Notes under the pieces: model-generated | Seen by the model: only the letters and a program-made list of their open reading frames with translations | Databases searched by the model: none | What the model was told of the DNA's origin: nothing | Translations under genes and position numbers: made by a program | Part shown: piece by piece, positions 8,923 through 18,738 of the stretch | Layout: each line of letters starts with the position of its first letter | How positions within the stretch are numbered: position 1 is the first letter of the stretch | Assembly (NCBI GenBank): GCA_937139155.1 | Contig: CAKZPI010000001.1 | Coordinates: forward strand, 1-64,000 | Length of the DNA: 64,000 bases | Reading direction: 5' to 3' | DNA from: an uncultured Flavobacteriales bacterium | Lineage (GTDB): Bacteria > Bacteroidota > Bacteroidia > Flavobacteriales > JBLHRE01

Positions 8923-10548
8923 CTATCCTAGGAAAGGGTATCTATAATCTACTGGGGGAACAAATGTTTCCTTGATCAAGCGAGGCGAAACCCATCTCAA
9001 TAGGTTCAATGCAGAACCAGCTTTGTCATTGGTTCCAGAGCCTCTTGCTCCACCAAAGGGCTGTTGACCCACAACCGCTCCGGTTGGTTTGTCATTGATG
9101 TAGAAATTACCCGCTGCATTTTGTAGAGCGATGGTAGCTTCTTCAGCTGCATAACGATCGTTGCTGAAAATAGCACCGGTTAGGGCGTAGGGAGAAGTTT
9201 CATCAACCAGTTTCAGCACCTCTGCCCATTTGGTATCTTCGTAAACGTAGATGGTAAGTACGGGTCCGAAAATTTCTTCACACATGGTTCTGAATTTCGG
9301 ATTGGAGGTAAGAACAACCGTAGGTTCAATGAAGTAACCTTTTGATTTATCGTAATTTCCTCCCACTAAAATCTCAGCATCGTCTTGCTCTTTGATGAAG
9401 TCAATATAACTTGAAATCTTATCAAAGGCATTTTCATCAATCACGGCATTGATGAAGTTAGAGAAATCTAATGGGTCACCCATCTTGAATGAGGAAACCT
9501 GTTCAACAAGGCTAGATTTAATGTCTGACCAAAGTGATTTTGGAAGGTAGGCTCTTGAAGCAGCAGAACATTTTTGTCCTTGGAATTCAAAAGCTCCACG
9601 GGCCAAACCAGTGGCAACTTCCTGAGCATTGGCAGAGGGGTGAGCTACTACAAAGTCCTTTCCACCCGTTTCACCTACAATTCTTGGGTAAGCCTTGTAA
9701 GATTCGATGTTCATACCAATTTCTTTCCAAAGTTTTTTGAAAACGGAGGTTGAACCGGTAAAGTGCAAACCAGCAAAATCAGGATGTTTGAATACCACAT
9801 CACCTGCATCCGGACCATCCACAAAAATCAGGTTAACAACTCCTTTTGGTAGTCCAGCAGCTTCAAAAAGCTCCATAACCACTTGGGCCGAGTAGATTTG
9901 AGAATCTGCAGGCTTCCAAACACAAACATTACCCATAATGGCTGCAGCCACGGGTAGGTTTGCAGCAATGGCAGTAAAGTTGAATGGGGTTACACAAAAT
10001 ACAAACCCTTCAAGAGGTCTATGCTCTAACCGGTTCCACATTCCAGGAGCTGATTCAGGTTGCATTTTATAAATATCGGTAGCGTATTGCACGTTAAACC
10101 TGAAAAAGTCAGCCATTTCACAGGCAGCATCAATTTCAGCTTGGTAGGCATTCTTGCTTTGCGCCAACATGGTAGCCGCATTCATTTTATCTCTAAACGG
10201 TCCGGCAAGTAGATCAGCCATTTTCAAAAAGATAGAAGCTCTGTGCTCCCAAGACATATTTGCCCAAGCCTCTCTCGCTTCAAGGGCAGCATTTATGGCC
10301 TTTTCGGTATGCGATTTATCTCCATAACTGTAGGTACCAAGCTTGTGGTTTAAATTATGAGGTGGACGCATTTCGCGTTTGTCGTTGGTGAAGATTTTCT
10401 CACCCCCAATGGTCATGGGAATGTCAACTTCAGACGACATCATTTCTTTGTATTTAGCCTGAAGGGCTTCACGTTCAGGTGTTCCGGGAGCATAAGAGCG
10501 AACCGGTTCATTTACCGCTGTGGGTACATTGAAAAATCCTGTAGCCAT
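8923..10548 (-). CDS. pruA: L-glutamate gamma-semialdehyde (1-pyrroline-5-carboxylate) dehydrogenase
   Basis: Oxidises glutamate semialdehyde/P5C to glutamate with NAD+, the second step of proline catabolism. The 541-residue aldehyde-dehydrogenase-fold protein has the catalytic Glu in V-G-E-T-G-G-K (Glu293) and the nucleophile Cys in F-Q-G-Q-K-C-S-A (Cys327). It also has the 'EEIFGPVLTIYVYED' and 'PFGGARGSGTNDKAG' segments of P5C dehydrogenase. Its length fits the monofunctional (not PutA-fused) group-1 enzyme. It stands alone; the neighbouring apaG starts 74 bases away on the same strand and may be upstream in the same transcript. No proline dehydrogenase is in the window. Confidence 0.96.
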   Translation of the reverse strand: MATGFFNVPTAVNEPVRSYAPGTPEREALQAKYKEMMSSEVDIPMTIGGEKIFTNDKREMRPPHNLNHKLGTYSYGDKSHTEKAINAALEAREAWANMSWEHRASIFLKMADLLAGPFRDKMNAATMLAQSKNAYQAEIDAACEMADFFRFNVQYATDIYKMQPESAPGMWNRLEHRPLEGFVFCVTPFNFTAIAANLPVAAAIMGNVCVWKPADSQIYSAQVVMELFEAAGLPKGVVNLIFVDGPDAGDVVFKHPDFAGLHFTGSTSVFKKLWKEIGMNIESYKAYPRIVGETGGKDFVVAHPSANAQEVATGLARGAFEFQGQKCSAASRAYLPKSLWSDIKSSLVEQVSSFKMGDPLDFSNFINAVIDENAFDKISSYIDFIKEQDDAEILVGGNYDKSKGYFIEPTVVLTSNPKFRTMCEEIFGPVLTIYVYEDTKWAEVLKLVDETSPYALTGAIFSNDRYAAEEATIALQNAAGNFYINDKPTGAVVGQQPFGGARGSGTNDKAGSALNLLRWVSPRLIKETFVPPVDYRYPFLG

Positions 10549-10621
10549 TAATTATAGTTTTTGATTTCGGAATTTTTGCGAAAATACGGTTTTCAACTAG
10601 CCTAGAAAGGAAAGTTTCGCC

Positions 10622-11008
10622 TTAGTTGCGTTTAAAGGGCGCGAAGAGCTGAAAGGTGGGTATATCCACTCGAAAAGATTCACGGTCTGTCATTCTCTGC
10701 ATGGTATAATGCCCTTTCATGGCACCCACGGTAGAGTTTAAATGACAAAAGCTTTCATAGGTAAAGGCATCGTCTGGAGCAATGATGGGTTGTTCTCCAA
10801 TTACCCCATCTCCAATAACACATTCGGTAGAATCTTTTGTGTCAATGATGGTCCATTTTCTCGAAACAAGCTGAACTCGAAAGTCAGTTTGGTTGGCGAT
10901 AGAAATCTTATATCCGAATACGTGTACCGGGCCTTTGGTGCCCATAAATAGACCCTTATAACAGGTCTCTACTTGTACACAAATTCCTTCAGTAATTTTT
11001 TGAACCAT
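10622..11008 (-). CDS. apaG: ApaG-domain protein
   Basis: 128-residue single-domain protein of the ApaG family (immunoglobulin-like fold). The diagnostic stretch is present: G-D-G-V-I-G-E-Q-P-I-I-A-P-D-D-A-F-T-Y-E-S, then G-A-M-K-G-H-Y. Genetic work in enterobacteria linked ApaG to Co2+/Mg2+ phenotypes, hence the usual name 'Co2+/Mg2+ efflux protein', but no transport activity is evident because there is no membrane segment; the biochemical role is unsettled. It lies 55 bases downstream of the T9SS plug gene on the same strand, an order I recall from other flavobacteria. Confidence 0.9.
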   Translation of the reverse strand: MVQKITEGICVQVETCYKGLFMGTKGPVHVFGYKISIANQTDFRVQLVSRKWTIIDTKDSTECVIGDGVIGEQPIIAPDDAFTYESFCHLNSTVGAMKGHYTMQRMTDRESFRVDIPTFQLFAPFKRN

Positions 11009-11063
11009 GGGTTAAATTTGGTGGAATGGTGCCTAAAGATACGTTAAGAATTTGAAACCTGTT

Positions 11064-12440
11064 TCAGAATCCGGTTCTTGAATTAAGGCTGGTAAAGCCA
11101 ACCAAGGCATCGTATCGGGTTCCGGGTTTTCGATTAAACACCAAGATTTGGTATTGGTTTTCAGTCTGAAAATGGCTGCCTTCAAAGAACTGTAAATCGG
11201 CTCCTGAATCTTCTGAATCTATTGCGTATCCATAATTATAATATCCTTGTTTAAGAAGAATTTGAGCTTCATAGGCCCCTCTTTCCTCATTGTATTCCAT
11301 TTTGAATTCTGGCAAGAGCTTCCATCCGCTTAAAGCGCCAAAAACATATACCGGTTGATCTATTTCATAGGAATAAGGAAGGGTGAAATGGGTCCATACA
11401 TAATCCGCTTCTCGATCAGGGTCTGATCCATCGGTAGTATTGTACACCCGCTCGCCATTTATATCATACATTTCGGTATAAACCTGAAAACTTCTTTTGG
11501 GGTCATTGATCAAATAAATATGCTGAAGGCTATCCCCTTGTTCTGACTTCTTTATTTGGTCTCCCAAGAAACGGATGCTACGCATATCAACGTATCGAAA
11601 TTCATTTCCTCCCTTGAATACATTTGGTCCTTCAAGGTTGAAATCAATCAAATTGTCACGGATGAATATGGGTTTTAATCCCTTTGCTTTATTATCGGTT
11701 CTTCCGTTCTGTTGAATTTCAACATATAAACCTGAGAAGGGGTCATCAATGGTGTAGTCGCCGGTTTGAATCACAAAATCAACCTCTTGGTACTCCTCCC
11801 TTTTTGACACCATGGTGGCCCTTTTGACTTCGGCTTCAATGCTTACCCTCTGTTCAAGGATGTAAAATTTTTGAATGAGAATGGTTTCCTCAGGATTGTT
11901 GTTGGCAAATACGTGTACCGTATAAAGTCCTGATTTTAAAAATTGAACATTTTGATTGGGCAGCTCAAGGGTATAATGCACAAAGGGTTGTAGGGTATTT
12001 AGGCTATACGTATAGCTATCTATATAATTGGTTGGAAACCCATCGATGTATTCATTTTCTGTAAGGAGTGAAATTGATCCATCAGCATTGTGGTGCTTAA
12101 TTAGGTAAGAGTAATTCCGAAGGTCGCCTCTTAAATCATCAAAGCTAAGCTCAATCCTTCCTGGGGCATTTAGTTCAAGAATTGGAAGGGAGAAATCACT
12201 TCCTTTTTGGCGAAACCTAACCGATTTGATTTTAGGATCTAAAATACTGTCTTTGGCCCTTTCGGGGATGAAAACCGGCTCAGGTTCAGCCGGAGGTTTT
12301 GAGTTTTTTTCGTTCCCATTTTCATGGGATGGCTCGGGGTCTGCTATGACCATTTCAACGGGTTTCCTAGGTAGCTGGTTCTGACTAGAGCAAGCAATGA
12401 ATAGGAGGGAGGCTGCAGATATAAAGAATAGTCTAAGCAT
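11064..12440 (-). CDS. Type IX secretion system plug protein (DUF5103 family), lipoprotein
   Basis: In Flavobacterium johnsoniae the DUF5103 'Plug' occupies the periplasmic side of the giant SprA translocon when it is not engaged in export. This 458-residue protein has a lipoprotein signal (L-F-I-A-C, Cys17, followed by Ser-Ser). The DUF5103 landmarks follow: LNAPGRIELSFDDL, YSYLIKHHNADG, EYIDGFPTNYIDSYTYS, QPFVHYTLELPN, and a second domain with Y-Q-E-V-D-F and a closing 'YYNYGYAIDSE..FFEGSHFQTENQYQILVF'. The assignment rests on recognising these strings. It fits the seven T9SS cargo genes in the window. A TACTTTTG box 20 bases upstream of the ATG gives it its own promoter, back to back with nqrA. 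Confidence 0.85.
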   Translation of the reverse strand: MLRLFFISAASLLFIACSSQNQLPRKPVEMVIADPEPSHENGNEKNSKPPAEPEPVFIPERAKDSILDPKIKSVRFRQKGSDFSLPILELNAPGRIELSFDDLRGDLRNYSYLIKHHNADGSISLLTENEYIDGFPTNYIDSYTYSLNTLQPFVHYTLELPNQNVQFLKSGLYTVHVFANNNPEETILIQKFYILEQRVSIEAEVKRATMVSKREEYQEVDFVIQTGDYTIDDPFSGLYVEIQQNGRTDNKAKGLKPIFIRDNLIDFNLEGPNVFKGGNEFRYVDMRSIRFLGDQIKKSEQGDSLQHIYLINDPKRSFQVYTEMYDINGERVYNTTDGSDPDREADYVWTHFTLPYSYEIDQPVYVFGALSGWKLLPEFKMEYNEERGAYEAQILLKQGYYNYGYAIDSEDSGADLQFFEGSHFQTENQYQILVFNRKPGTRYDALVGFTSLNSRTGF

Positions 12441-12460
12441 GGAGTTTTTTGAATCTTTGG

Positions 12461-12468
12461 CAAAAGTA
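12461..12468 (-). promoter_or_regulatory. -7 promoter box TACTTTTG of the T9SS plug gene
   Basis: Minus-strand TACTTTTG matches TAnnTTTG and ends 20 bases before the ATG at 12440, giving a 5' leader of about 15 bases. Confidence 0.6.
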
Positions 12469-12632
12469 GAAAAGCCAAAATCAACCTCATAGGGGTAAGA
12501 CTGATTTAGGTCAAATTTTTACAAATTTAGAAGGAGGTAATCAAGGTATTTGAAAAATACAGGGGGAAACCCATTCAAAACGAGGTAAGTAAGATTTTTT
12601 TAACAAGGTTCAAATCATTCCATCCTCTTTAG

Positions 12633-12640
12633 TACTTTTG
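12633..12640 (+). promoter_or_regulatory. -7 promoter box TACTTTTG of the nqr operon
   Basis: TACTTTTG matches TAnnTTTG and ends 36 bases before the nqrA ATG at 12677. It is the only such box upstream of nqrA in the 236-base divergent region, and the nqr genes follow with short gaps, so it probably drives the whole operon. Confidence 0.6.
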
Positions 12641-12676
12641 CCCCCCAATTAAAGCGAAATCATAACACTTCAGATA

Positions 12677-14029
12677 ATGTCAAAAGACATTCGAATTCGG
12701 AGAGGTTTAGATATTCCACTGGAAGGCCAGGCAGATCGTGTGCTGGCGCCGGTAGCTGCCTCAGAGACCTACGTGGTTAAACCCACCGATTTTCATGGCT
12801 TAACGCCAAAACTCACCGTCCGCGAAGGCGATGAGGTGAAAGCCGGGTCCATCTTGTTTTACGATAAGTACAATGAAAAGGTTAAGTTCACTTCCCCAGT
12901 TTCGGGTGAGGTGGTCGAAATCATTCGAGGTGCGAAACGTAAGGTGCTAGGCGTGAAAATTCTAGCCGATAAAGAAATCAATTACGAAACCTTTGAGGTA
13001 GGCAATGCTTCTTCAATGAACCGCGACCAAATAATTGACATGATGTGTCAATCCGGTCTTTGGCCATTGTTGAAAAGGCGTCCTTACAACGTAATCGCCA
13101 ACCCAGAAGATCAGCCAAGAGATATTTTCATCTCTAGCTTTGACTCTGCTCCTTTGGCTCAAGACAATGACTTTTTAGTGCACGGTCAGGAAGAAGATTT
13201 CCAAGCCGGTCTTGACATTTTAGGAAAGTTGACCGAAGGTAAGGTTCACCTAACCCTTGACGGGAATACCAATTCTTCATCGGTATTCTCGAATGCCAAA
13301 GGTGTTGAGATTCACAAAATCCAAGGGCCACACCCTGCTGGAAATGTAGGTGTTCAAATTCACCACATTGCTCCTATTAATAAAGGAGAGGTGATTTGGA
13401 CCATTCGTCCTCAAGACATTTTGATTCTAGGTAGATTTTTCAAAACCGGAAAATTTGATTTGAGCAAAATCATTGCCATTGCCGGGTCTGAAATTGAAAA
13501 ACCAAGATATTCTAAGGTGATTCCTGGAGCTCAGATTTCAACCATTCTTGCTGATAATTTGAAGTCTGAAAAGGCTCGAATTATTTCAGGAAATGTGCTC
13601 ACCGGAGAGAAGGTATCATTGGATGGTAACCTAGGGTTCTATGCCGATATGGTTACCGCCATTCCTGAAGGAGATCATCAAGAGTTCATGGGCTGGTTAG
13701 CTCCTGGATTTAAAGATTACTCTACCTCACGCGCATATATGTCGTGGTTGTCACCGAAGAAATCATATAAGCTTGACACAAATCTTCACGGAGAGGAAAG
13801 GGCTTATGTTATTACCGGTGAGTACGAGAAAGTTTTCCCATTTGACATTTACCCAGTACAATTGGTGAAGGCCATTATGATTGGAGATGTTGAAGACCTT
13901 GAGAACCTTGGTATTTACGAGGTTTCGGAGGAGGACTTCGCCCTATGTGAATTTGTTTGTACCTCGAAGATTAACGTACAAGAAGTTGTGCGCGAGGGAC
14001 TTGATATGGTAAGGAAAGAATTCAGCTAA
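12677..14029 (+). CDS. nqrA: Na+-translocating NADH:quinone reductase subunit A
   Basis: First gene of the nqrABCDEF operon. NqrA is the peripheral, cofactor-poor cytoplasmic-side subunit implicated in quinone binding. The 450 residues open with the family's lipoyl/RnfC-like region (IRIRRGLDIPLEGQA, 'TDFHGLTPKLTVREGDEVKAG', 'PVSGEVVEI') and continue with 'FISSFDSAPLAQDND', 'GPHPAGNVGVQIHHI' and a C-terminal segment containing 'CEFVCTSKINVQEVVREGLD'. Length and motif order are those of intact NqrA. nqrB begins 6 bases after the stop. Confidence 0.96.
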   Translation: MSKDIRIRRGLDIPLEGQADRVLAPVAASETYVVKPTDFHGLTPKLTVREGDEVKAGSILFYDKYNEKVKFTSPVSGEVVEIIRGAKRKVLGVKILADKEINYETFEVGNASSMNRDQIIDMMCQSGLWPLLKRRPYNVIANPEDQPRDIFISSFDSAPLAQDNDFLVHGQEEDFQAGLDILGKLTEGKVHLTLDGNTNSSSVFSNAKGVEIHKIQGPHPAGNVGVQIHHIAPINKGEVIWTIRPQDILILGRFFKTGKFDLSKIIAIAGSEIEKPRYSKVIPGAQISTILADNLKSEKARIISGNVLTGEKVSLDGNLGFYADMVTAIPEGDHQEFMGWLAPGFKDYSTSRAYMSWLSPKKSYKLDTNLHGEERAYVITGEYEKVFPFDIYPVQLVKAIMIGDVEDLENLGIYEVSEEDFALCEFVCTSKINVQEVVREGLDMVRKEFS

Positions 14030-14035
14030 TACGAT

Positions 14036-15211
14036 ATGAAATTAGTACGTAACCTGCTTGATTCCATCAAGCCTCATTTTGAGGAAGGAGGTAAACTGGA
14101 AAAATTATTCCCCGTTTACGATGCCTTTGAAACCTTTGCGTTTGTGCCTGATCACACTACCCATAGTGGGGCACACATTCGCGATAAAATTGATATGAAA
14201 CGTACCATGATTACCGTGGTTATGGCCATGATTCCGGCCTTAATCTTCGGTATGTGGAATGTTGGATACCAACACTACCTTGCCCTAGGCATGGAGTCTG
14301 ATTTATGGACCAACCTTGGGTTCGGAGCCTTGAAGGTTCTTCCTATGGTGGTGGTAAGTTATGCGGTTGGATTAGGAGTTGAATTCCTTTTTGCTTCCAT
14401 CCGTAAACACCAAGTGAATGAAGGATACCTGGTTTCAGGTATGTTGATTCCGCTTTGTATGCCCGTTGATGTACCGCTTTGGATGGTGGGTGTAGCTACG
14501 GTTTTTGCCGTGGTTATTGGAAAGGAAGTTTTCGGAGGTACCGGAATGAACATCCTGAATCCGGCCTTAACCGCTAGAGCCTTTCTTTTCTTTGCTTATC
14601 CTACCAAAATGTCGGGAGACCAAGTTTGGGTGAATACTTCTACTCAAGAAGGTCAAACGGTAGTTGATGGATTTAGTGGAGCAACTGCTCTTGGAGACTT
14701 AGCGAATACAGGTTCAACTCAGTATAGCCTTTCAGAAATGTTCTTTGGAACAATTCCGGGGTCTATTGGTGAAACCTCTGCCTTGGCCATTTTAATTGGT
14801 GCGGCAGTATTGCTTTTCACCGGAATCGGCTCTTGGAGAGTCATGCTTTCAGTTTTTGCTGGAGGGGCAGTTATGGCGGCTATCTTTAACGCGGTAGCCC
14901 CATATGCCACCAGCCCGGAGCAAATTGAGTTTATGTCAACAGGTATCCTTGAGCAACTTTGTCTTGGAGGATTCTTATTTGGTGCCGTATTCATGGCAAC
15001 AGATCCTGTGTCAGCGGCTCAAACCAATAAGGGTAAATTCTGGTACGGATTCTTGATTGGATTCTTTGCCATTATGATTCGGGTGTTTAACCCGGCCTAC
15101 CCTGAAGGAATGATGCTGGCCATTCTATTGATGAATGTATTTGCCCCATTGATTGACCATTATGTGGTTCAAGCCAATGTTAAACGTCGTCTTAAACGAG
15201 TTAAAGCCTAA
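14036..15211 (+). CDS. nqrB: Na+-translocating NADH:quinone reductase subunit B
   Basis: Polytopic membrane subunit carrying one covalently bound FMN and riboflavin and forming part of the Na+ pathway. The 391 residues contain the flavinylation motif S-G-A-T (residues 214-217) within DGFSGATALGD, so FMN is expected on Thr217 via the ApbE transferase encoded downstream. About ten membrane segments are visible, and 'GMNILNPALTARAFLFFAYP' and 'FMATDPVSAAQTNKG' are family landmarks. Co-transcribed with nqrA and nqrC. Confidence 0.96.
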   Translation: MKLVRNLLDSIKPHFEEGGKLEKLFPVYDAFETFAFVPDHTTHSGAHIRDKIDMKRTMITVVMAMIPALIFGMWNVGYQHYLALGMESDLWTNLGFGALKVLPMVVVSYAVGLGVEFLFASIRKHQVNEGYLVSGMLIPLCMPVDVPLWMVGVATVFAVVIGKEVFGGTGMNILNPALTARAFLFFAYPTKMSGDQVWVNTSTQEGQTVVDGFSGATALGDLANTGSTQYSLSEMFFGTIPGSIGETSALAILIGAAVLLFTGIGSWRVMLSVFAGGAVMAAIFNAVAPYATSPEQIEFMSTGILEQLCLGGFLFGAVFMATDPVSAAQTNKGKFWYGFLIGFFAIMIRVFNPAYPEGMMLAILLMNVFAPLIDHYVVQANVKRRLKRVKA

Positions 15212-15216
15212 GCCCG

Positions 15217-16035
15217 ATGGATGTAAATAAGAACAGTTATACTTTCATGTTTGCTACCATCATGGTGGTGGTAGTAGCGGCCATTCTTTCTTTTTTGGCC
15301 ATCAAACTAAAGCCCTTCCAAGCCAGCAACGTTCGGCTTGAGAAAATGCAGAACATCATCTATACCATTGGAGTTAGAGATGCTGAGGACCCAACCAGTC
15401 CGATTTCTAGAGACCAGGCAGAGGAGATGTACAATAAATACATTGCCGAAGAATTGGTGGTGAATACAAAGGGTGAAATTCAAGAAGGAGTTGAGGCCTT
15501 TGCCGTTGACATGGCCAAGGAGCTTAAAAAACCTATGGACCAGAGAAACTGGCCATTGTATGTAGCCGAAAAAGATGGGGAAACCTATTACATCCTTCCT
15601 TTAAGAGGCAAGGGGCTTTGGGGACCCATCTGGGGATACATTTCAATTGAAGATGATTTGAATACCATTTTTGGGGCCAGCTTTGACCACAAGTCTGAAA
15701 CCCCAGGTTTGGGAGCTGAAATCTCCACTTCTGAATTTAGCAATCAGTTTGAAGGAAAAGAGATTCTTGAAGATGAGGATTTCGTTTCTGTAGCGGTTGT
15801 GAAAGGGGAAGCCAGTGGCGACCATGAAGTAGATGGAATCTCAGGAGGAACCATTACCTCTGTAGGGGTAAGTGATATGCTTCAAGAATGTATAGGAGCT
15901 TATATGGCCTATTTCAATAAACTTGATTCAAAAGAATCTTCAAACCCTACTCAGGCCCTAAGCCAAGAGCAAGAGATGGAGCCAGCTTCAAGTGAAATGG
16001 CTGAAACGAAATTAGATACAGTAAACGCAGAATAA
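15217..16035 (+). CDS. nqrC: Na+-translocating NADH:quinone reductase subunit C, with acidic C-terminal tail
   Basis: Single-pass subunit with a periplasmic FMN domain. The transmembrane helix spans about residues 8-30. The flavinylation site is S-G-G-T-I-T (Ser209 to Thr214), with FMN expected on Thr212, preceded by the 'GLWGPIWGYISI' and 'HKSETPGLGAEIS' family motifs. After the usual end of the FMN domain (about residue 232) it carries some 40 extra residues rich in Glu, Ser, Gln and Ala with no obvious fold. That tail is the only unusual feature. nqrD starts 1 base after the stop, so the genes are tightly coupled. Confidence 0.95.
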   Translation: MDVNKNSYTFMFATIMVVVVAAILSFLAIKLKPFQASNVRLEKMQNIIYTIGVRDAEDPTSPISRDQAEEMYNKYIAEELVVNTKGEIQEGVEAFAVDMAKELKKPMDQRNWPLYVAEKDGETYYILPLRGKGLWGPIWGYISIEDDLNTIFGASFDHKSETPGLGAEISTSEFSNQFEGKEILEDEDFVSVAVVKGEASGDHEVDGISGGTITSVGVSDMLQECIGAYMAYFNKLDSKESSNPTQALSQEQEMEPASSEMAETKLDTVNAE

Positions 16036-16036
16036 T

Positions 16037-16717
16037 ATGAGTACTGCAGCCGAAGAAGTAAAAGAAGCGGTTAAGCCAAAAGAGCCGCTCTTTTCAAAGA
16101 AAAACCGAAAGCTGATTACCAATCCGCTTGACGGAGACAACCCCATTACCGTACAGGTTTTGGGTATTTGTTCAGCCCTTGCAATTACCGTAAAGGTTAA
16201 GCCGGCTTTTGTGATGTCAGTATCTGTACTGGCCGTAATGGCATTGGCGAACGTAATTGTTTCTTTGATGCGAAATTTGATTCCTAGCCGAATCCGTATC
16301 ATCGTTCAGTTGGTGGTAATTGCATCCCTTGTAATTATTGTAGATCAGGTTTTGAAGGCCTTCATGTATGACGTTAGTAAGCAGCTTTCTGTATTTGTGG
16401 GGCTAATTATTACCAACTGTATTATCATGGGACGTTTAGAGGCCTTTGCCTTAGGAAATGGTCCGTGGAAGTCTTTCTTAGACGGGGTTGGTAACGCCTT
16501 TGGTTACGCCTGGATTTTAATTGCAGTGGCCTTCTTTCGTGAGTTGCTTGGAGCAGGAACCCTTTGGGGGTACCCAGTTTTTGAAAAACTTGGTTTGTAC
16601 GAACTTGGATATGAAAACAACGGTATGATGATTTTGCCTCCCATGGCGTTGATTACCGTAGGAATCATTATTTGGGTTCAGCGCAGTAAGAATAGAAGTC
16701 TAATCGAAACCAACTAA
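16037..16717 (+). CDS. nqrD: Na+-translocating NADH:quinone reductase subunit D
   Basis: Six-helix membrane subunit that pairs with NqrE in an inverted-topology dimer holding an iron centre in the membrane. The 226-residue protein has the two conserved cysteines expected as ligands, in L-G-I-C-S-A (Cys45) and T-N-C-I-I-M-G-R (Cys128), plus '[16 protein letters not shown]', characteristic of NqrD/RsxE. The N-terminal ~30 residues are a charged Lys/Glu-rich extension before the first helix. Its position between nqrC and nqrE is canonical. Confidence 0.96.
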   Translation: MSTAAEEVKEAVKPKEPLFSKKNRKLITNPLDGDNPITVQVLGICSALAITVKVKPAFVMSVSVLAVMALANVIVSLMRNLIPSRIRIIVQLVVIASLVIIVDQVLKAFMYDVSKQLSVFVGLIITNCIIMGRLEAFALGNGPWKSFLDGVGNAFGYAWILIAVAFFRELLGAGTLWGYPVFEKLGLYELGYENNGMMILPPMALITVGIIIWVQRSKNRSLIETN

Positions 16718-16727
16718 ACCCCTACCC

Positions 16728-17345
16728 ATGCAAGATTTAGTTAACATTTTCGTCAAGAGTATTTTCATTGACAATATGATTTTCGCATACTTCTTGGGTA
16801 TGTGTTCTTATCTGGCGGTTTCTAAAACCGTTAAAACGGCAGTTGGTCTTGGTGCTGCAGTAATCTTCGTTCTCGGAATTACCGTTCCAGTGAACTGGTT
16901 GCTTGAAAACTTCGTCCTTCGTGAAGGAGCTCTAACCTGGATTAGTGAAGACTTTGCTACCGTAGATTTATCCTTCCTAAGCTTTATCATGTTCATTGCA
17001 GTAATTGCTTCCATGGTTCAGCTTGTAGAAATGATTGTTGAAAGGTTTGCTCCGGCCCTGTATGGTGCTCTGGGAATCTTCCTTCCTCTAATCGCTGTAA
17101 ACTGTTCAATTCTTGGGGGTGCCCTTTTCATGCAAGAGCGTGATTACTCTACCATAGTTGAAGCAGGTGTGTTCGGATTGGGTTCTGGTGTAGGTTGGTT
17201 CTTAGCCATCGTTGCCATTGCTGCCATTCGTGAGAAAATTCGTTATTCCAATGTGCCAGCTCCTCTTCGGGGTTTGGGGATTACCTTCATCATCACCGGA
17301 TTGATGGGAATCGCCTTCATGAGCTTTATGGGAATTAAACTATAA
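16728..17345 (+). CDS. nqrE: Na+-translocating NADH:quinone reductase subunit E
   Basis: Six-helix membrane partner of NqrD. The 205 residues begin [31 protein letters not shown], which is typical of the family, with the conserved cysteines at Cys26 (G-M-C-S-Y) and Cys126 (V-N-C-S-I-L-G-G). '[23 protein letters not shown]' near the C-terminus is also diagnostic. The gap to nqrD is 10 bases and to nqrF 19 bases. Confidence 0.96.
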   Translation: MQDLVNIFVKSIFIDNMIFAYFLGMCSYLAVSKTVKTAVGLGAAVIFVLGITVPVNWLLENFVLREGALTWISEDFATVDLSFLSFIMFIAVIASMVQLVEMIVERFAPALYGALGIFLPLIAVNCSILGGALFMQERDYSTIVEAGVFGLGSGVGWFLAIVAIAAIREKIRYSNVPAPLRGLGITFIITGLMGIAFMSFMGIKL

Positions 17346-17364
17346 CCGGTTAAGCCAAGAAAAG

Positions 17365-18681
17365 ATGTTGTTAAGTTCATTGGTAATTGTATCCAGTATC
17401 GTTGTTTTCTCTTTGGTCATTTTCGCCTTGGTGGGTATTCTGCTTGGCGCGAAAGCCAAATTGGCTCCTTCAGGGCCTGTGAAACTCGATATTAATGGAG
17501 AGAAAGAAGTTGAGGTTGAATCGGGAAATACCCTCCTTTCAACCCTAGGTAATAATAAGGTATTCTTACCATCTGCCTGTGGTGGAGGTGGTACCTGTGC
17601 CATGTGTAAATGTCAGGTGCTTGAAGGAGGTGGCGAAATTCTACCTACCGAAAAGCCCTATTTCACCCGTAAAGAAATCCAAGAAGGTTGGAGACTGGGC
17701 TGCCAGGTGAAGGTGAAAAACGACATGAAAATCAAGGTTCCAGAAGAAATCTTCGGAATTAAGAAATGGGAATGCGAGGTGGTTTCAAACTACAACGTTG
17801 CCTCTTTCATTAAAGAATTTGTGGTTCGTTTGCCTGAAGGCGAAAACCTTGACTTTGAAGCGGGTGGATACATCCAGGTTGATGTGCCACCTATTGAAGT
17901 TGATTTCAAAGACATTGACATCACTGCCCACCCTGACCTAGTTGAAAAACACGGTCGTGATCCACAAGACTTTAAGTCTGAGTGGGATAAATTTGGGCTT
18001 TGGGATCTTAAAATGAAAAATGATGAGGAAATCTTCCGTGCCTATTCCATGGCCAACCACCCAGCGGAAGGGAATATCATCATGTTGAACATCCGTATTG
18101 CTACCCCACCATGGGATCGTGCTAAGAATGCTTGGATGGATGTGAACCCTGGAATTTGTTCTTCCTATGTATTTGGAAGAAAGCCTGGAGATAAGGTAAC
18201 CATTTCCGGACCTTACGGTGAATTCTTCATCAAAGAAACCGATGCAGAAATGCTTTACATCGGTGGAGGTGCTGGAATGGCTCCGATGAGATCACACCTT
18301 TTCCACCTTTTCCATACCCTTAAAACAAACCGGAAGGTTTCTTACTGGTACGGAGGAAGGTCTAAACGTGAGCTATTCTACCTAGATCACTTCCGTCAAA
18401 TTGAAGAGCAATTCCCTAATTTCTCTTTCCACATTGTGCTTTCTGAACCGGTTCCTGAAGATAATTGGAACGAGAAGAAGAGTCTTGAAGATGATGGAGA
18501 CGGATTCACAGGTTTTGTGCATCAAGCGGTAATTGATCATTACTTAAGCAAACACGATGCTCCGGAAGATATTGAGTTCTATTTCTGCGGACCTCCGTTG
18601 ATGAACCAAGCCGTTCTTAAAATGTGCGAAGACTGGGGTGTACCCGATGAAAATGTTTCCTTCGACGACTTTGGAGGATAA
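17365..18681 (+). CDS. nqrF: Na+-translocating NADH:quinone reductase subunit F (NADH dehydrogenase, 2Fe-2S/FAD)
   Basis: Electron entry subunit: oxidises NADH through FAD and a [2Fe-2S] cluster. The 438 residues contain an N-terminal transmembrane helix (about 3-27) and a ferredoxin domain with Cys72, Cys78, Cys81 and Cys113 in the C-x5-C-x2-C-x31-C pattern. A ferredoxin-reductase domain follows, with the FAD motif R-A-Y-S-M-A-N and the NADH motif [11 protein letters not shown], ending 'DDFGG'. It is about 30 residues longer than the ~408-residue Vibrio protein, with the extra length in the FAD domain. It ends the operon proper; a strong terminator follows. Confidence 0.97.
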   Translation: MLLSSLVIVSSIVVFSLVIFALVGILLGAKAKLAPSGPVKLDINGEKEVEVESGNTLLSTLGNNKVFLPSACGGGGTCAMCKCQVLEGGGEILPTEKPYFTRKEIQEGWRLGCQVKVKNDMKIKVPEEIFGIKKWECEVVSNYNVASFIKEFVVRLPEGENLDFEAGGYIQVDVPPIEVDFKDIDITAHPDLVEKHGRDPQDFKSEWDKFGLWDLKMKNDEEIFRAYSMANHPAEGNIIMLNIRIATPPWDRAKNAWMDVNPGICSSYVFGRKPGDKVTISGPYGEFFIKETDAEMLYIGGGAGMAPMRSHLFHLFHTLKTNRKVSYWYGGRSKRELFYLDHFRQIEEQFPNFSFHIVLSEPVPEDNWNEKKSLEDDGDGFTGFVHQAVIDHYLSKHDAPEDIEFYFCGPPLMNQAVLKMCEDWGVPDENVSFDDFGG

Positions 18682-18702
18682 TCATATTAGACTTTACCTT
18701 AG

Positions 18703-18731
18703 CCCCCTTCCTAATCCGAAGGGGGTTTTTT
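18703..18731 (+). terminator. Rho-independent terminator between nqrF and apbE
   Basis: Perfect 8-bp stem CCCCCTTC (18703-18710) / GAAGGGGG (18718-18725), 7-base loop, then T6 (18726-18731). Read-through past it would be needed for apbE to share the nqr transcript, unless apbE has its own promoter. Confidence 0.9.
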
Positions 18732-18738
18732 GATTGAA

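Noticed and set aside
12601..12625. T-arm-like GGTTCAAATC suggesting a tRNA upstream of nqrA
   Set aside because: The flanking bases do not form the 5-bp T-stem and no acceptor or anticodon arm can be drawn.
18730..18738. TTG start for apbE three codons upstream of the ATG
   Set aside because: It lies inside the T-run of the terminator, and the lipoprotein signal is complete from the ATG at 18739 or 18742.
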